This document shows, piece after piece, positions 15,404 to 24,537 of a stretch of DNA of 64,000 nt. The stretch is from Minicystis rosea (GTDB lineage Bacteria > Myxococcota_A > Polyangia > Polyangiales > Polyangiaceae). How positions within the stretch are numbered: position 1 is the first letter of the stretch; each line of letters begins with the position of its first letter. The notes below the pieces were generated by a model that was not told where the DNA came from, did not search any database, and saw only the letters and a program-made list of their open reading frames with translations. The DNA lies in contig CP016211.1 in the NCBI GenBank assembly GCA_001931535.1, positions 5,997,573 to 6,061,572 of the forward strand, read 5' to 3'. The position numbers and the translations under genes were made by a program.

Positions 15404-16927
15404 ATGCGCGTGACCTTCGTGACCACGGGGCTCGAGCATCTCGGGATCGAAGCCCTCTCCGCCTATCTCCGCGCCCATGGCCACGAGACGGCGCTCGTGT
15501 ACGAGCCGCGCCCGTTCTCGTCGGGCAGCGGCACCGACAGCGCGCTCCTCGCGCGTCTGCTCGAGCCGCCACCGGAGGAGACGGCCGCGCGCGTGGTGCG
15601 GACGAAGCCCGACGTGGTCGCGTTCTCGTCCTACAGCGTGACGCACCGCTGGGCGGTGGAGGTCGCGCGCGCCATCAAAGCGACGCGCAAGGTGCCCATC
15701 GTCTTCGGTGGCCAGCACGTCGGGTCGACGCCGGAGCGGGCCATCCTCGAGCCGGCGATCGACGCGGTGGTCGAAGGCGAAGGCGAAGGTGCGCTGCTCG
15801 ATCTCGTCAACTGCGCGGAGACGGGTCGCTTCGGCCGGCGTGACATCCCCAACGTCACCACGAAAGGCCTGCTCACCCCGCGCCGCAACATGCCGCGCCC
15901 GCTCGTGCAAGATCTCGACGAGCTGCCCTTCGCGGACAAATCGATGTTCTACGAGGCGGTGCCCGGCTACGAGCAGGAGTACTACATCATCTCGCGACGC
16001 GGCTGCCCGTACCGCTGCAGCTTCTGCGAATACTCGCACTTCCCGGCGCAATATCCCGGCGAGAAGCCCGTTCGCCGCCGCTCGGTCGAGCACGTGCTGC
16101 GCGAGCTCCGGCCCTTCAAGGCGCGCGGTCGGACCCGGAAGGTCTTCTTCTGGGATCCGATCTTCACGCTCGACAACCGCTGGATGGCCGAGTTCGCGGA
16201 AGCGTACAGCACGGAGATCGGCATTCCCTTCGAGTGCTACACGCACCCGAACGCGATGAACCGCGAGATGGCGAGCCACCTCGCGCGGGCGGGCTGCATC
16301 ATGGTCCGCGTCGGCGTGCAGACGGTGAACGCCGACACGCTCGCGGCGGTGGATCGTCGCGGAGACGAGGATCGCATCCGCAAGACCCTCGGTTACCTGG
16401 TCGATTTCGGGATCCCCTACTCCGTCGACCACATCATCGGCCTCCCCGGTGAAGGGCCGAGCGATCAAGTCGCGGCGCTTCGTTTCTACAACGACGTGCG
16501 CCCGACACGAATCCTCGCGCACTGGATGACCTATTTCCCCGGCACCACGGCGCTCGACCAAGCGCGCGAGCAGGGCATCCTCACGGAGGAGGCGGTGGGG
16601 CGCATCCTCGATGGCGAGGTCGGGCCTGGATACATGTACGAAGGGAACATCGCGCACGCCGAGCAGGACGAGCTGCGCCGCCTCTCCAACCTGTTCGACA
16701 TCCTGCCGCTCCTCCCGCAGCCCGCGCTCGAGTGGCTCCTCGACACGCAGAACTATCGCAAGCTGCCGAAGTCGAGCATCCTGCGTCAGATCGGTGTGGT
16801 GGGCCTCGTGCTCAAGGGGGATCGGGCCACGCGCGATCGGGTTCGACACCTCGCGAGCACGCTCTTGGAGGCGCTCGCCGGCGGTGCGTACGACCGGGCT
16901 CGAGCGGCGATCGCCCCGGCGGGGTGA
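15404..16927 (+). CDS. B12-binding-type radical SAM protein, divergent member
   Basis: A 507-residue protein with an N-terminal B12-binding-type domain (MRVTFVTTGLEHLGIEALSA; VPIVFGGQHVGSTPERA; AVVEGEGEGALLDL) and a radical-SAM core with C201, C205 and C208 (RGCPYRCSFCEY). It lacks the SSPxMWTTRY signature of the other four island members, so it likely performs a different reaction. Other marks are VFFWDPIFTLDNRWM, VRVGVQTVNADTLAAVDRRG and the elongator-like IIGLPGEG loop. The B12 domain again lacks the axial His motif. The start is ATG 15404. The SPL-like radical-SAM gene follows 31 bases downstream, so the three plus-strand genes probably form one transcription unit. Confidence 0.87.
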   Translation: MRVTFVTTGLEHLGIEALSAYLRAHGHETALVYEPRPFSSGSGTDSALLARLLEPPPEETAARVVRTKPDVVAFSSYSVTHRWAVEVARAIKATRKVPIVFGGQHVGSTPERAILEPAIDAVVEGEGEGALLDLVNCAETGRFGRRDIPNVTTKGLLTPRRNMPRPLVQDLDELPFADKSMFYEAVPGYEQEYYIISRRGCPYRCSFCEYSHFPAQYPGEKPVRRRSVEHVLRELRPFKARGRTRKVFFWDPIFTLDNRWMAEFAEAYSTEIGIPFECYTHPNAMNREMASHLARAGCIMVRVGVQTVNADTLAAVDRRGDEDRIRKTLGYLVDFGIPYSVDHIIGLPGEGPSDQVAALRFYNDVRPTRILAHWMTYFPGTTALDQAREQGILTEEAVGRILDGEVGPGYMYEGNIAHAEQDELRRLSNLFDILPLLPQPALEWLLDTQNYRKLPKSSILRQIGVVGLVLKGDRATRDRVRHLASTLLEALAGGAYDRARAAIAPAG

Positions 16928-16958
16928 TCGCGCGCCCGCTTGCCGGTATGGTGTGCTC

Positions 16959-18119
16959 GTGGATCCTCGCGCCCACCTCCTCGACCTGCTCACGCCGCTC
17001 CGTCCGGGCGACGAGATCGCAACGGGCGCGCGCCTGCTCGGTGTCTCCGCGGAGGTCGGCTTCTGGCTGCGCTTCGATCTTCGCGGCGCCGAGGTGAGCG
17101 TCGAGGTGGCCCCGCTCGGCGACGCCAAGTTCGCCGTGCGCACGAAGCGACATGGCATCTCCTATCGCTCCGAGGGCGGCCGCAAGACGATCGACCCGAA
17201 GATCGGCCTCGCGCTCTGCCGCGCGGTCGCCGACCGCGTGGCGCGCAACGAGGATCGCGTCGCCGCCTCCATGGCGCGCGCCGCCGACGACACGACCGTC
17301 ACCGCGACGCGCGTGCGCGAGGTTCGCGTCGACACGCTGCTCGAGCTCGCGACCTTCGGCGCCGATCGGTTCTACAAGCTCTCCACGTACACCGGCTGTC
17401 TCATCGGTTGCCGCTACTGCTACGCGCAGACGCCGCTGACGGTGCTCCGCCGCATCGAGCGGCTCCCCGAGGTGCCGTGGGGCTCGTACGTCGACGTTCG
17501 CGTGAACGCCGCCGAAGTGCTCGCCGCCGAGCTCGCCACGCTCCCGCCCGCGCCCATCAAGCTCTGCCCGATCCTGAGCGATCCCTACCAAGCGGTGGAG
17601 GCACGCTATGGTGTCACGCGTGCCTGCCTCGAAATGATTCGCGACGCGCCCGGTGTCTGGCCGACGCTGCTGCTCACCCGCAGCAAGCTCGTCACCCGCG
17701 ACACCGATCTGATCGCGTCGCTCCCCGCCGTGTGGGCCGGCGCGTCGATCCCGACCATCGACGACGAAACGAGGCGGCATTTCGAGCCCCGCGCCGCGTC
17801 CATCCCCGAGCGGCTCGAAGCGCTCGCGACGTTGCGCGCCGCCGGCGCGCGCACCTTCGCGGTGGTGCAACCGCTCCTGACCGGCTCGATCGAAGCGCTC
17901 GCCGACGCGCTCGCCGAGACGGTCTCCTCGGTGAGCATCGACGTGCTCCGCGGCGAAGAGCAAGCAGGCGCCGACTTCGACGATCCACGCCACGCGGAGG
18001 CGCGCACCGAGGCCTGGCAAAAGGCGCGCGCGGCGGAGCTCACCGAAGCGCTCGAAGAGCGCGGTGTGGCCGTGTGGCCGGGCGAGTTCCCGCCCGAGTT
18101 GATTGCCATGCGGGGCTGA
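16959..18119 (+). CDS. SPL-like radical SAM protein
   Basis: About 386 residues from GTG 16959 (GTG 16953 is equally possible). The first 130 residues form a small beta-rich domain of unknown role. The radical-SAM cysteines C147, C151 and C154 lie in YTGCLIGCRYCYAQ, the form typical of spore-photoproduct-lyase-like (SPL family) radical-SAM proteins, and KLCPILSDPYQAVEARYG downstream also matches that group. Family members outside sporeformers are mostly uncharacterised. The gene ends 10 bases before the convergent membrane-protein gene. Its position after two B12-rSAM genes suggests it belongs to the pathway rather than to DNA repair, but this is inference. Confidence 0.82.
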   Translation: MDPRAHLLDLLTPLRPGDEIATGARLLGVSAEVGFWLRFDLRGAEVSVEVAPLGDAKFAVRTKRHGISYRSEGGRKTIDPKIGLALCRAVADRVARNEDRVAASMARAADDTTVTATRVREVRVDTLLELATFGADRFYKLSTYTGCLIGCRYCYAQTPLTVLRRIERLPEVPWGSYVDVRVNAAEVLAAELATLPPAPIKLCPILSDPYQAVEARYGVTRACLEMIRDAPGVWPTLLLTRSKLVTRDTDLIASLPAVWAGASIPTIDDETRRHFEPRAASIPERLEALATLRAAGARTFAVVQPLLTGSIEALADALAETVSSVSIDVLRGEEQAGADFDDPRHAEARTEAWQKARAAELTEALEERGVAVWPGEFPPELIAMRG

Positions 18120-18129
18120 ACGTCGAGGC

Positions 18130-19227
18130 TCAACCCGCAGGCTGCGCGGCGGGCGCAGGCTTCGGAGCGAAGCGCCAGACGCGATGGTCAAGCCAATAGT
18201 GGTGCAGGTTGATGGCGATCATGGCCGCGGCCCACGGCGGAATGTCGAGCGCCGTCGCGGGTCGCATGCCCGCGCCGGCAGCAGCGGCCCGCACCACGAC
18301 GGCGACGAGCGTGAGCACGATCGTGACGGCCGCGCCGAATGCGCCCAAGGCCACGAGGTACGCGATTCCGCGCGGCGGCGCGACACGCTCGCGGAGAGCG
18401 CCGGGCAGCACGGTGAGCGCCGCAGGCCGGGCCTCGAAGCGCCAGACGAAATAGAGGTATTGCACGTAGTGCCCCGATGCGAGCGCATACATCGGCACGG
18501 CCGGGTGCTCGAACGCGACGAGGAGCCAGCACCACATTGCATTGGTGAGCAGGATCAGCACGATTCCGAGCAGCTCCACCGGCTCGCCTCGCCGCGCCGC
18601 GCGGAGCTCGCGCGCGAGCCACAGCACGATCGACAGCGCCCCCGCCGCGAGCAGGGCGGCGACGAGCCAACTGGGAGGCACCGCCAGGGGCGCGCCGTTG
18701 TACGAGCGCGAGACGGCGCGCGCACGGTAGAGGAGCACGCCGAACGGCGCGAGCAAACACGCGCTCAGATCGAGCCATGCGCGCCGGCCTTGAAGCTGCC
18801 GCCCCGAGCGACGCTGCGTCTGCCGCAGGAGCCCGTAGTTCTGCATGAGCGCGTGATGGAAGCTCAAATAGTACTGCACGCCGAGGAGCACGGCCGCGTG
18901 GCCCGTCGCCTCCAGCGAGAGCGCGGCGAGCACGAGCAGACCGGCGATCGCGATGCGCTCCACGGGCGCCTGCGCCGCGCCGCCCTTCTGCAGATAGACG
19001 CGTGACCACGTCGCCGCCATGTGCGCCAGGTTCAGGCCCACGAAGCTCAACGAGAACCCGAGCACGCACGCGCGCTCGGACACGAGCCCGATGCGGTAGA
19101 GCACCGCGAAGATCACCCCGGGCAGGACGCCGAGCACGTAAGCAAACCAATCCGACGTCGGTCGCTCGCTTCGCAGCCCTGGCAAGAGCTTCACGAAAGG
19201 CTCACGTGTCACGAGCGCCGCCTGCAT
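18130..19227 (-). CDS. polytopic membrane protein with His-rich motifs
   Basis: A 365-residue integral membrane protein with roughly nine or ten spans. Conserved-looking histidines cluster on two loops: SFHHALMQNYGLLRQ in the middle and NLHHYWLDHRVWR at the C-terminus, plus SGHYVQYLYF. The H-H-Y-x2-D-x3-W end motif recurs in a poorly described family of bacterial membrane proteins. Such His clusters could bind metal, as in membrane hydroxylases and desaturases, but that is inference. ATG 19227 gives a start just before the first hydrophobic segment. It is convergent with the SPL-like gene and divergent from the second propeller gene. Confidence 0.6.
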   Translation of the reverse strand: MQAALVTREPFVKLLPGLRSERPTSDWFAYVLGVLPGVIFAVLYRIGLVSERACVLGFSLSFVGLNLAHMAATWSRVYLQKGGAAQAPVERIAIAGLLVLAALSLEATGHAAVLLGVQYYLSFHHALMQNYGLLRQTQRRSGRQLQGRRAWLDLSACLLAPFGVLLYRARAVSRSYNGAPLAVPPSWLVAALLAAGALSIVLWLARELRAARRGEPVELLGIVLILLTNAMWCWLLVAFEHPAVPMYALASGHYVQYLYFVWRFEARPAALTVLPGALRERVAPPRGIAYLVALGAFGAAVTIVLTLVAVVVRAAAAGAGMRPATALDIPPWAAAMIAINLHHYWLDHRVWRFAPKPAPAAQPAG

Positions 19228-19615
19228 GATCGCCAATTGTACTCCAACGGTGATCCCGACGCGCACCGTCTCGAACGCATGCCCATCGCGCAGGCGATCC
19301 GTAGACCGAGGATGTACTCGTGGGACGAAGCGCGCGTCGGCCTGCAACCACGCCAACACCGCGCGCTCGCAAAGCAGCCTTGACACGCATGGATGGGGCT
19401 GCGATTCATGGCCTCGTCGTGACGCTCTTCCGCCCGCGCGCCGCTCGCGCATGAGCACGACGAGATCGAGCCCCGATCGCGAAAGGTGATTGCTCGGTGA
19501 AGTCGGCGGACCTTCGGATACGTATCGTCGGGAGCAACGACGGCGCGCGGCGACGCCGAGGGTGCGCGCGCAGCGCGAACGGGCGGCGCTAGTGTCGAAC
19601 GCGCCGCGCTCGCCC
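19228..19615. other. 388-base divergent intergenic region holding element copy B
   Basis: No convincing protein-coding gene is visible. The region separates the His-motif membrane gene from the propeller gene and contains the duplicated TTGACA element at 19379-19461 with a 12-codon frame (19451-19489). Confidence 0.5.
19379..19461 (+). promoter_or_regulatory. duplicated upstream element (copy B) with TTGACA
   Basis: This is the partner of the element at 7169-7250. It has TTGACA at 19380-19385, a 17-base spacer and GATTCA at 19403-19408. The blocks TCGTCGTGAC and CTTCCGCC follow, and it ends in GCGCATGAGCACGAC. The -10 candidate is a little better than in copy A. A 12-codon frame starts at ATG 19451 and stops at 19487-19489. 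It lies about 155 bases upstream of the propeller gene start. Co-regulation of the two downstream transcription units is the simplest reading. Confidence 0.5.
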
Positions 19616-21127
19616 ATGTCCACCACGTCGCTCGCGGCGAACCTTCGTCGCCTCCTCGATGCCTCGGTCATCTCGCTTCGCTGGATCGGCCGGCGGAAGG
19701 GCGCCGCGATCGCGATCACCGCCGTCGTGCTCGTGGGGTGGCAGCTCACCACCTCCCCGATTGCGCGCCGGATCGCGAGCGCCCTCTCGCTGCTCGTGAG
19801 CGGCGCCGTTGGATCCATCATCGCGCTCCACGCGGTGGATGGGCCCGCGACCCTCCGCACCATCGCCGCCGCGCTCGCCAAGCTGTTGCTCGGCTGGGCT
19901 CCGGCCATCGTGCTCGCTCGGTCCGTGCCCGAGCGACGGATTTGGGTGGTGCTCGGAGGCCTCTACACCCTGCCGATGCTGCCGTTCACGCTCCGCGCGT
20001 GCCCGACCCCCGCACATTGGATCGCGCTCGTCGCGCTCTCGGTCGCGGGGATGCTCCTCGTGCGGCGCAGGTTCCTGCGCGTCCTCGCCCTGCTGCCGCT
20101 GATCGAGCTCATCTTCGTGCCCTACCTGAGCCACGGCTGGGACCTCGTGTGGAAGGGCCCGCGGCTCGAAGCCCGGTGCGCGCACAACGACGGGCGGCGA
20201 CCGACGAACCTCACGCCCGAGAAGCTCGCGCCGGCGTACTTCGGCATCCACACGCTGGCCGATGGCTCGCTCCTCCTCACCGGAGAGGGCGTCGATGACG
20301 GTCGCCTCTTCGGCGTGGTCGGCGGAGGGACCTCGCAGACCGGCTCGTGGTTGCTTCGACATCACGGCGACGCGCTGGAGATCGCAGGGCCGGCGGAGAT
20401 CCGCGGCAACCTGTGGAACAGCTGCACCCTGAAGGGCGAGACGTGGCTCCCGCGCGCCGGTCGGATCCTCGGCATCACACCGGGCGCCGGCGCGCCGACC
20501 GTGCGGACCATCCGCATTCCGATGGAGGGCTTCGACGCAGCCGGGATCGCGTGCGATCCCCGATCCGGCAAGGTCCTCGTGATGGAAGCCCTCTATGGGT
20601 ACATCTGGGAGGTGTCCCCCGACACGGGCGCGTTGGAGCGCGGCGCCGTGTCGACCGGCGTGGGCGGCTTGATGAAATTCCGCCCCTCGGATGGGCAGCT
20701 CGTCATCATGCAGCCCAACTCGCTCTCGGTTTATGCGCCCGCGGAGCGCCGGGTCGTCCACCGCATCCGCTCCGGGATCGCGCAGATGGGGTTCGACATC
20801 TGCCCGCTCGACGGCAGCTTGGTCACCGCGGATTTCGCGGGCCGCGTGCGCGTCTTCTCCGAGGACGCGACCGATGGATACCGCTTCTCGTGGGGCGTCT
20901 CGCTCTTCGCGCCCCGCCGCGTCGCCTTCTCGCCGGATTGCACCCGCATCGCCGTCACCTCGGGTGACGACGAGCACGTCTGGATCATCGATCGCGCCCA
21001 AAGGCAGGTCGACATCACCTATTCGGTCGGGCCTTCCATCCGAGGGATCGCGTTCCTCTCGAACGACGATGTCGGCGTCGCGGACGCCTGCACCGTCACA
21101 TCGTTGCCCGTCCGCGCGCGCCCCTGA
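19616..21127 (+). CDS. membrane-anchored beta-propeller protein, paralogue of 5647-7134
   Basis: A 503-residue protein with five or six membrane spans in the first ~190 residues (AAIAITAVVLVGWQL, IASALSLLVSGAVGSIIAL, RIWVVLGGLYTLPMLPF, FLRVLALLPLIELIFV) and a C-terminal propeller of about 300 residues with repeats such as AGIACDPRSGKVLVMEALYG, MGFDICPLDGSLVTADFAGR and RRVAFSPDCTRIAVTSGDD. The layout is the same as in the protein at 5647-7134, although sequence identity looks low. ATG 19616 is chosen because it precedes the first basic and hydrophobic stretch. It is convergent with the GT2 gene. The likely role is an envelope-located binding or sensing protein tied to the island's product. Confidence 0.65.
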   Translation: MSTTSLAANLRRLLDASVISLRWIGRRKGAAIAITAVVLVGWQLTTSPIARRIASALSLLVSGAVGSIIALHAVDGPATLRTIAAALAKLLLGWAPAIVLARSVPERRIWVVLGGLYTLPMLPFTLRACPTPAHWIALVALSVAGMLLVRRRFLRVLALLPLIELIFVPYLSHGWDLVWKGPRLEARCAHNDGRRPTNLTPEKLAPAYFGIHTLADGSLLLTGEGVDDGRLFGVVGGGTSQTGSWLLRHHGDALEIAGPAEIRGNLWNSCTLKGETWLPRAGRILGITPGAGAPTVRTIRIPMEGFDAAGIACDPRSGKVLVMEALYGYIWEVSPDTGALERGAVSTGVGGLMKFRPSDGQLVIMQPNSLSVYAPAERRVVHRIRSGIAQMGFDICPLDGSLVTADFAGRVRVFSEDATDGYRFSWGVSLFAPRRVAFSPDCTRIAVTSGDDEHVWIIDRAQRQVDITYSVGPSIRGIAFLSNDDVGVADACTVTSLPVRARP

Positions 21128-21154
21128 TCGCCGAGCGAGGCTCGACGCATCAGC

Positions 21155-21871
21155 TCAGGGCGTGGAGCGCGTGATCGCGCGCCGGATGGCCAGGAGATCG
21201 CGCACCGTCCGAGGAACGTCGCCCATGCGCACCTTCGAGGAGCCCGTCTGCCGCGCGCGGTGACGGACCGCGATCTCCCGGACCGCGCTGCCTCGGACGT
21301 GGGCCTTGGCGATGAGCTCGGCGTTGATGCAATACCCCTCGGACTCGAGGGCGAGGCCGTCGAGCGCGCCGCGCCGAATCACCTTGAAGGCGCAGTTGAG
21401 ATCGCGCACCGCGACGCCGAGGAGCCTGCGCGCGAGCTGGTTGTAGCCCCACGACAGGACGGCCCGCGAGGCGCCGTCATTGCGACCGACGCGATAGCCC
21501 ACCACGATGTCGGCCTCGTCGCAGAGCGGAAGCAGCGCCCCGATGTCCATCGGATCGAACTGATCGTCGCTGTCCGTGAAGAACACGAGCGGCAGCGTGC
21601 TCGCCGCGAAGCCGGCGCGAAGCGCCGCGCCGTAGCCGCGATTGCGCTCGAAATGCACGACCCGCAGCGCGGGGAGCTCGGCCGCCATCGCATCGAGGAT
21701 CGCGCCGGTCCGATCGGTGCTGCCGTCGTCGATCGCGATGACCTCGAACGCGTCGGTGTGGCGCTCCAGCGCGCCGATCACGTGCGCGACGGCGTCCGCG
21801 ATGCCTTCCTCCTCGTTGAAGACGGGCAACACACAGGAGACCCGACGCTCGGCTTTCAGCGATTGAGACAT
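21155..21871 (-). CDS. GT2 family glycosyltransferase (polyprenyl-phosphate sugar synthase-like)
   Basis: A 238-residue soluble GT2 enzyme. It has the nucleotide-sugar motifs DDGS (48-51) and DSDDQFD (100-106, the D-x-D region), the N-terminal strand VSCVLPVFNEEEGI, and FERNRGYGAALRAGF, all typical of dolichyl/undecaprenyl-phosphate mannose or glucose synthases. GYRVGRNDGASRAVLSWGYN continues the family pattern. No C-terminal membrane spans are present, as in the short DPM1-like form. It could supply a lipid-linked sugar to the GT-C-like protein at 562-2166. I used ATG 21871; a GTG at 21901 is in frame. The flippase gene lies upstream on the same strand, 76 bases away. Confidence 0.88.
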   Translation of the reverse strand: MSQSLKAERRVSCVLPVFNEEEGIADAVAHVIGALERHTDAFEVIAIDDGSTDRTGAILDAMAAELPALRVVHFERNRGYGAALRAGFAASTLPLVFFTDSDDQFDPMDIGALLPLCDEADIVVGYRVGRNDGASRAVLSWGYNQLARRLLGVAVRDLNCAFKVIRRGALDGLALESEGYCINAELIAKAHVRGSAVREIAVRHRARQTGSSKVRMGDVPRTVRDLLAIRRAITRSTP

Positions 21872-21947
21872 GGAGCAGGAGTCGATGGAGGGGCTCGCCA
21901 CCAGCGCCGCACCCTAGGCGGAGGGCTTTCCACGGAGCAAGCGGATT

Positions 21948-23509
21948 TCACGGGCCGCGACGGCCGACGACGCGGTTCAAGCGCGCGAGATCCGCAGCGC
22001 CGAGCTCGCGCGACGCGACCAGCACACCCACGTAGACGGCGGCCACCAAGGGCGCCTCGAACAGCGCGGCCATCCGACCCGCCCGCGGCAACCATCCACA
22101 CACCGCAATCGCGATCGCCCCTGCCGCGAGCACCCGTCCCAACGTCGCCGCACTCACCGCGCTCCCCGCCACCCGCGCGAGGATCGCCACACCGACCGCA
22201 GCCGTGGCGACGAGCGCCGCCGACGTCGCCAGCGCAGCGCGAACGAGCATGTCGGCGCCGAACGCAGCATGAGGAACGACGAGGCTCACACCGATCGCGA
22301 CGAGCCCGACCGCCGAAAACGTCAGCGCGGCCGCATGACGCTCGCGCCCGAGGCTCGCGAGCGCGGCGGTCGTCACCGCGAGGATGGCGAACCCGCCCAT
22401 CCCGACGGCCAGGATCCGAAGCGCGCCCCCGCCCCTCTCGGCAAACAGCGGATCCGCGAACCCGAACGCGAGCACCTGCGGCGCGAGCCCGGCCAGCACG
22501 CTGCACATGAGCCCGGTGAGGATCAGCGCGTGCCGCATGCCCGCGCGCGTGTACGCACGCACGGCCTCCCCATCGCCCCCTGCGCTCGCGCGCGCGAGCA
22601 TCGGAAACAAGACGAGGCTCACCGAGCTCATCAATTGATAAGGCAACATCGCGAACAGCGTCACGCCCCTATAGACGCCCACGAGCGCGCCCGCGGCGTC
22701 GGCGTGCCTCCCCGACGCGACGGCCGCAAGACCGAGGTATCGGCTCAGAAGCAGCGAGTCCATCTGCACGAGCGCGCTCAGCGCTGCCTGCCCCAGCGCG
22801 ACAGGGACGATGAAGCGCAGATACGCGCGCATCTCCGAGGCATGTCCGCCGGGCTCGCCGGTGCCGGCGCGCCACAGCGCCACTGGAACGAACACTGCCG
22901 TCGCAGCCACGAACCCTGCGGCCGCCCCCGTGACCCCGCTCCTGCCCGCGCGCTCGAACACGACGGCGCCCCCCACGATCAGCCCTGCGCGCAGCACCGC
23001 GTGCCCCGCATCGAAGAGCGCCTGCTCGCCGAAGCGGCGTTGCGCGTTGAGCGCCCCCACGAGCGGCGCGCTGAGCCCGTAGAAGAGCACCGCGAGCGCC
23101 GCGATGCGGAGCTGCCCCGTGAGATGCGACGCCCCGCGAACACCGCCAGCGGCCCCGCCGCCGCCGCGACGAGCGCAGCGGCAACGACGGCGACGACGAC
23201 GTGCACGCGCAGCGCCTGACGATACGCCCCTCCCGCCTCGCCCGCGGGCGCGCGCGAGACCGCGCTGGAGACGCCCTGCATCGCGCTCGCAACGACGACG
23301 CTGCTCACGATCTGCGGCCACGCGAGCACGCGCGAGACATCACCGTAGCGCTCGGCCCCGAGCAGCGCGGAGAGCGCGATCTGCTGCCCGAAGCCGAGCA
23401 ACATCACCGAGACCTTGGCCCCTCCGATCGACAGACCGCCGCGCCCCGCGGCGGCGCCCGAGGCTCCCTCTGCAGAGCCCTCATTGCGCACCTCGAGCAC
23501 ACCGGACAC
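21948..23509 (-). pseudogene. MATE/Wzx-like flippase, interrupted by one frameshift
   Basis: The reading frame begins at GTG 23509 (LSIGGAKVSVMLLGFGQQIA...) and gives three membrane spans. It is then continued in another frame from about 23135 (SHLTGQLRIAALAVLFYG) to the stop at 21948, adding about nine more spans. Adding one G to the run of four C on the plus strand at 23132-23135 restores one protein of about 520 residues with ~12 spans, the usual form of Wzx/MATE-type lipid-linked saccharide flippases. I think the gene is functional and the break an assembly indel. Such a flippase would carry a lipid-linked saccharide or the finished product across the membrane. Next to the GT2 gene this fits a polyprenyl-linked intermediate. 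Confidence 0.75.
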
Positions 23510-23558
23510 GACCGCGTTGTCGCAAACGGCAGGACGCTCGGCAAGGCAGAGAACGCGC

Positions 23559-23586
23559 TTGCCAGAGTGAGCGAGCCCTCGATAAG
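23559..23586 (+). promoter_or_regulatory. promoter of the JmjC / B12-rSAM / sulfotransferase operon
   Basis: TTGCCA (23559-23564) and GATAAG (23581-23586) are 16 bases apart and end 25 bases before ATG 23612. Spacing and -10 type match the promoter proposed for the B12-rSAM gene at 31521 (TTGACA, 16 bases, GATAGC). Confidence 0.4.
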
Positions 23587-23611
23587 GTGCGGCCTTTCCC
23601 TGGAGCGAACG

Positions 23612-24454
23612 ATGCCGCGCCCGCCTGTCGTCATCGAGCGGATCTCGCCGCCGTCACCAAGGGATTTCGAGCGCGATTACGTGCGCCGCTCGAGGCCCGT
23701 CGTGATCACCGGGCTCGCCGACGGTTGGCGAGCGATGTCACGCTGGACACCGGAGTACTTCAAAGAGACCTTCGGCACGCTCCCCGCAGCCGTGATTCGG
23801 CTCCGCGACGGCCACGTCTTCGACGATCCCGGCGTGGGCGTGGAATACGAGGACACCACGTTCGCCCGTGCGATCGACCTCGTTTTCTCCGGTGAGAAGC
23901 GAGACGCCTCGGATCCTGCCCTCGACCGCGACGCCGCCCCGACCGGTGTGGCGAAGCACTACCTCGTCACGAAGATCGCAGGCCCGCTTGCGCGCTTGCG
24001 CGACGACGTCTCCTCGCCCCCTTATTGCGTGCGCGGGCCTCTGATGCGAAGCCGCTTGTTCATCGGCGCGGGCGGCACGGTGTCCGGCCTCCACCGCGAT
24101 TTCCCGGAGAACCTGTTTGCGCAGATCGTCGGTCGCAAGCGAATGACGCTGATTCCCCCGGAGGACATGGGTGGCGTGTACGCCCTCCCCCTCCTCTCCA
24201 AGCTCCCTCAGGCGAGCCTCATCGACGCTGAGCGGCCTGACTTCGAGCGCTTCCCTCGTTTCCGCACCGTGCGCCGCGTCATGGTCGACGTCGGGCCGGG
24301 CGACGTTTTGTATCTCCCTTCCCGCTGGTGGCATCAGGTTCGCGCGCTGGAGCCAAGCATTTCCATCAATTGGTGGTGGCCTCAGGGCGTCGTGAACACC
24401 CTCCGCGACGGCTTCGAAATCCTCCAAAAGCGTGTGCGGCGCGTCCGCTGGTAG
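23612..24454 (+). CDS. JmjC/cupin-8 family Fe(II)/2OG oxygenase, copy 1
   Basis: A 280-residue cupin-like oxygenase. It has H161-x-D163 in SGLHRDFPENLFAQI and H241 in LPSRWWHQVRAL, the facial triad of the JmjC/cupin-8 group. RPVVITGLADGW near the N-terminus is the family's opening strand, and GRKRMTLIPPED follows the first two ligands. Bacterial members hydroxylate proteins, peptides or small molecules. The start is ATG 23612, preceded by GGAGCG. It opens a four-gene plus operon and shares motifs with the fourth gene (27286-28191), so they are paralogues, each perhaps for a different carbon of the same molecule. Confidence 0.87.
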   Translation: MPRPPVVIERISPPSPRDFERDYVRRSRPVVITGLADGWRAMSRWTPEYFKETFGTLPAAVIRLRDGHVFDDPGVGVEYEDTTFARAIDLVFSGEKRDASDPALDRDAAPTGVAKHYLVTKIAGPLARLRDDVSSPPYCVRGPLMRSRLFIGAGGTVSGLHRDFPENLFAQIVGRKRMTLIPPEDMGGVYALPLLSKLPQASLIDAERPDFERFPRFRTVRRVMVDVGPGDVLYLPSRWWHQVRALEPSISINWWWPQGVVNTLRDGFEILQKRVRRVRW

Positions 24455-24537
24455 CGCCGAATTGCCCAGATCGCCGTTGAGCGCCCCCGAGCGCCGTGAG
24501 AAATTCGAGGAACCTGCCGCCGGGGAGCTCACGCGAC

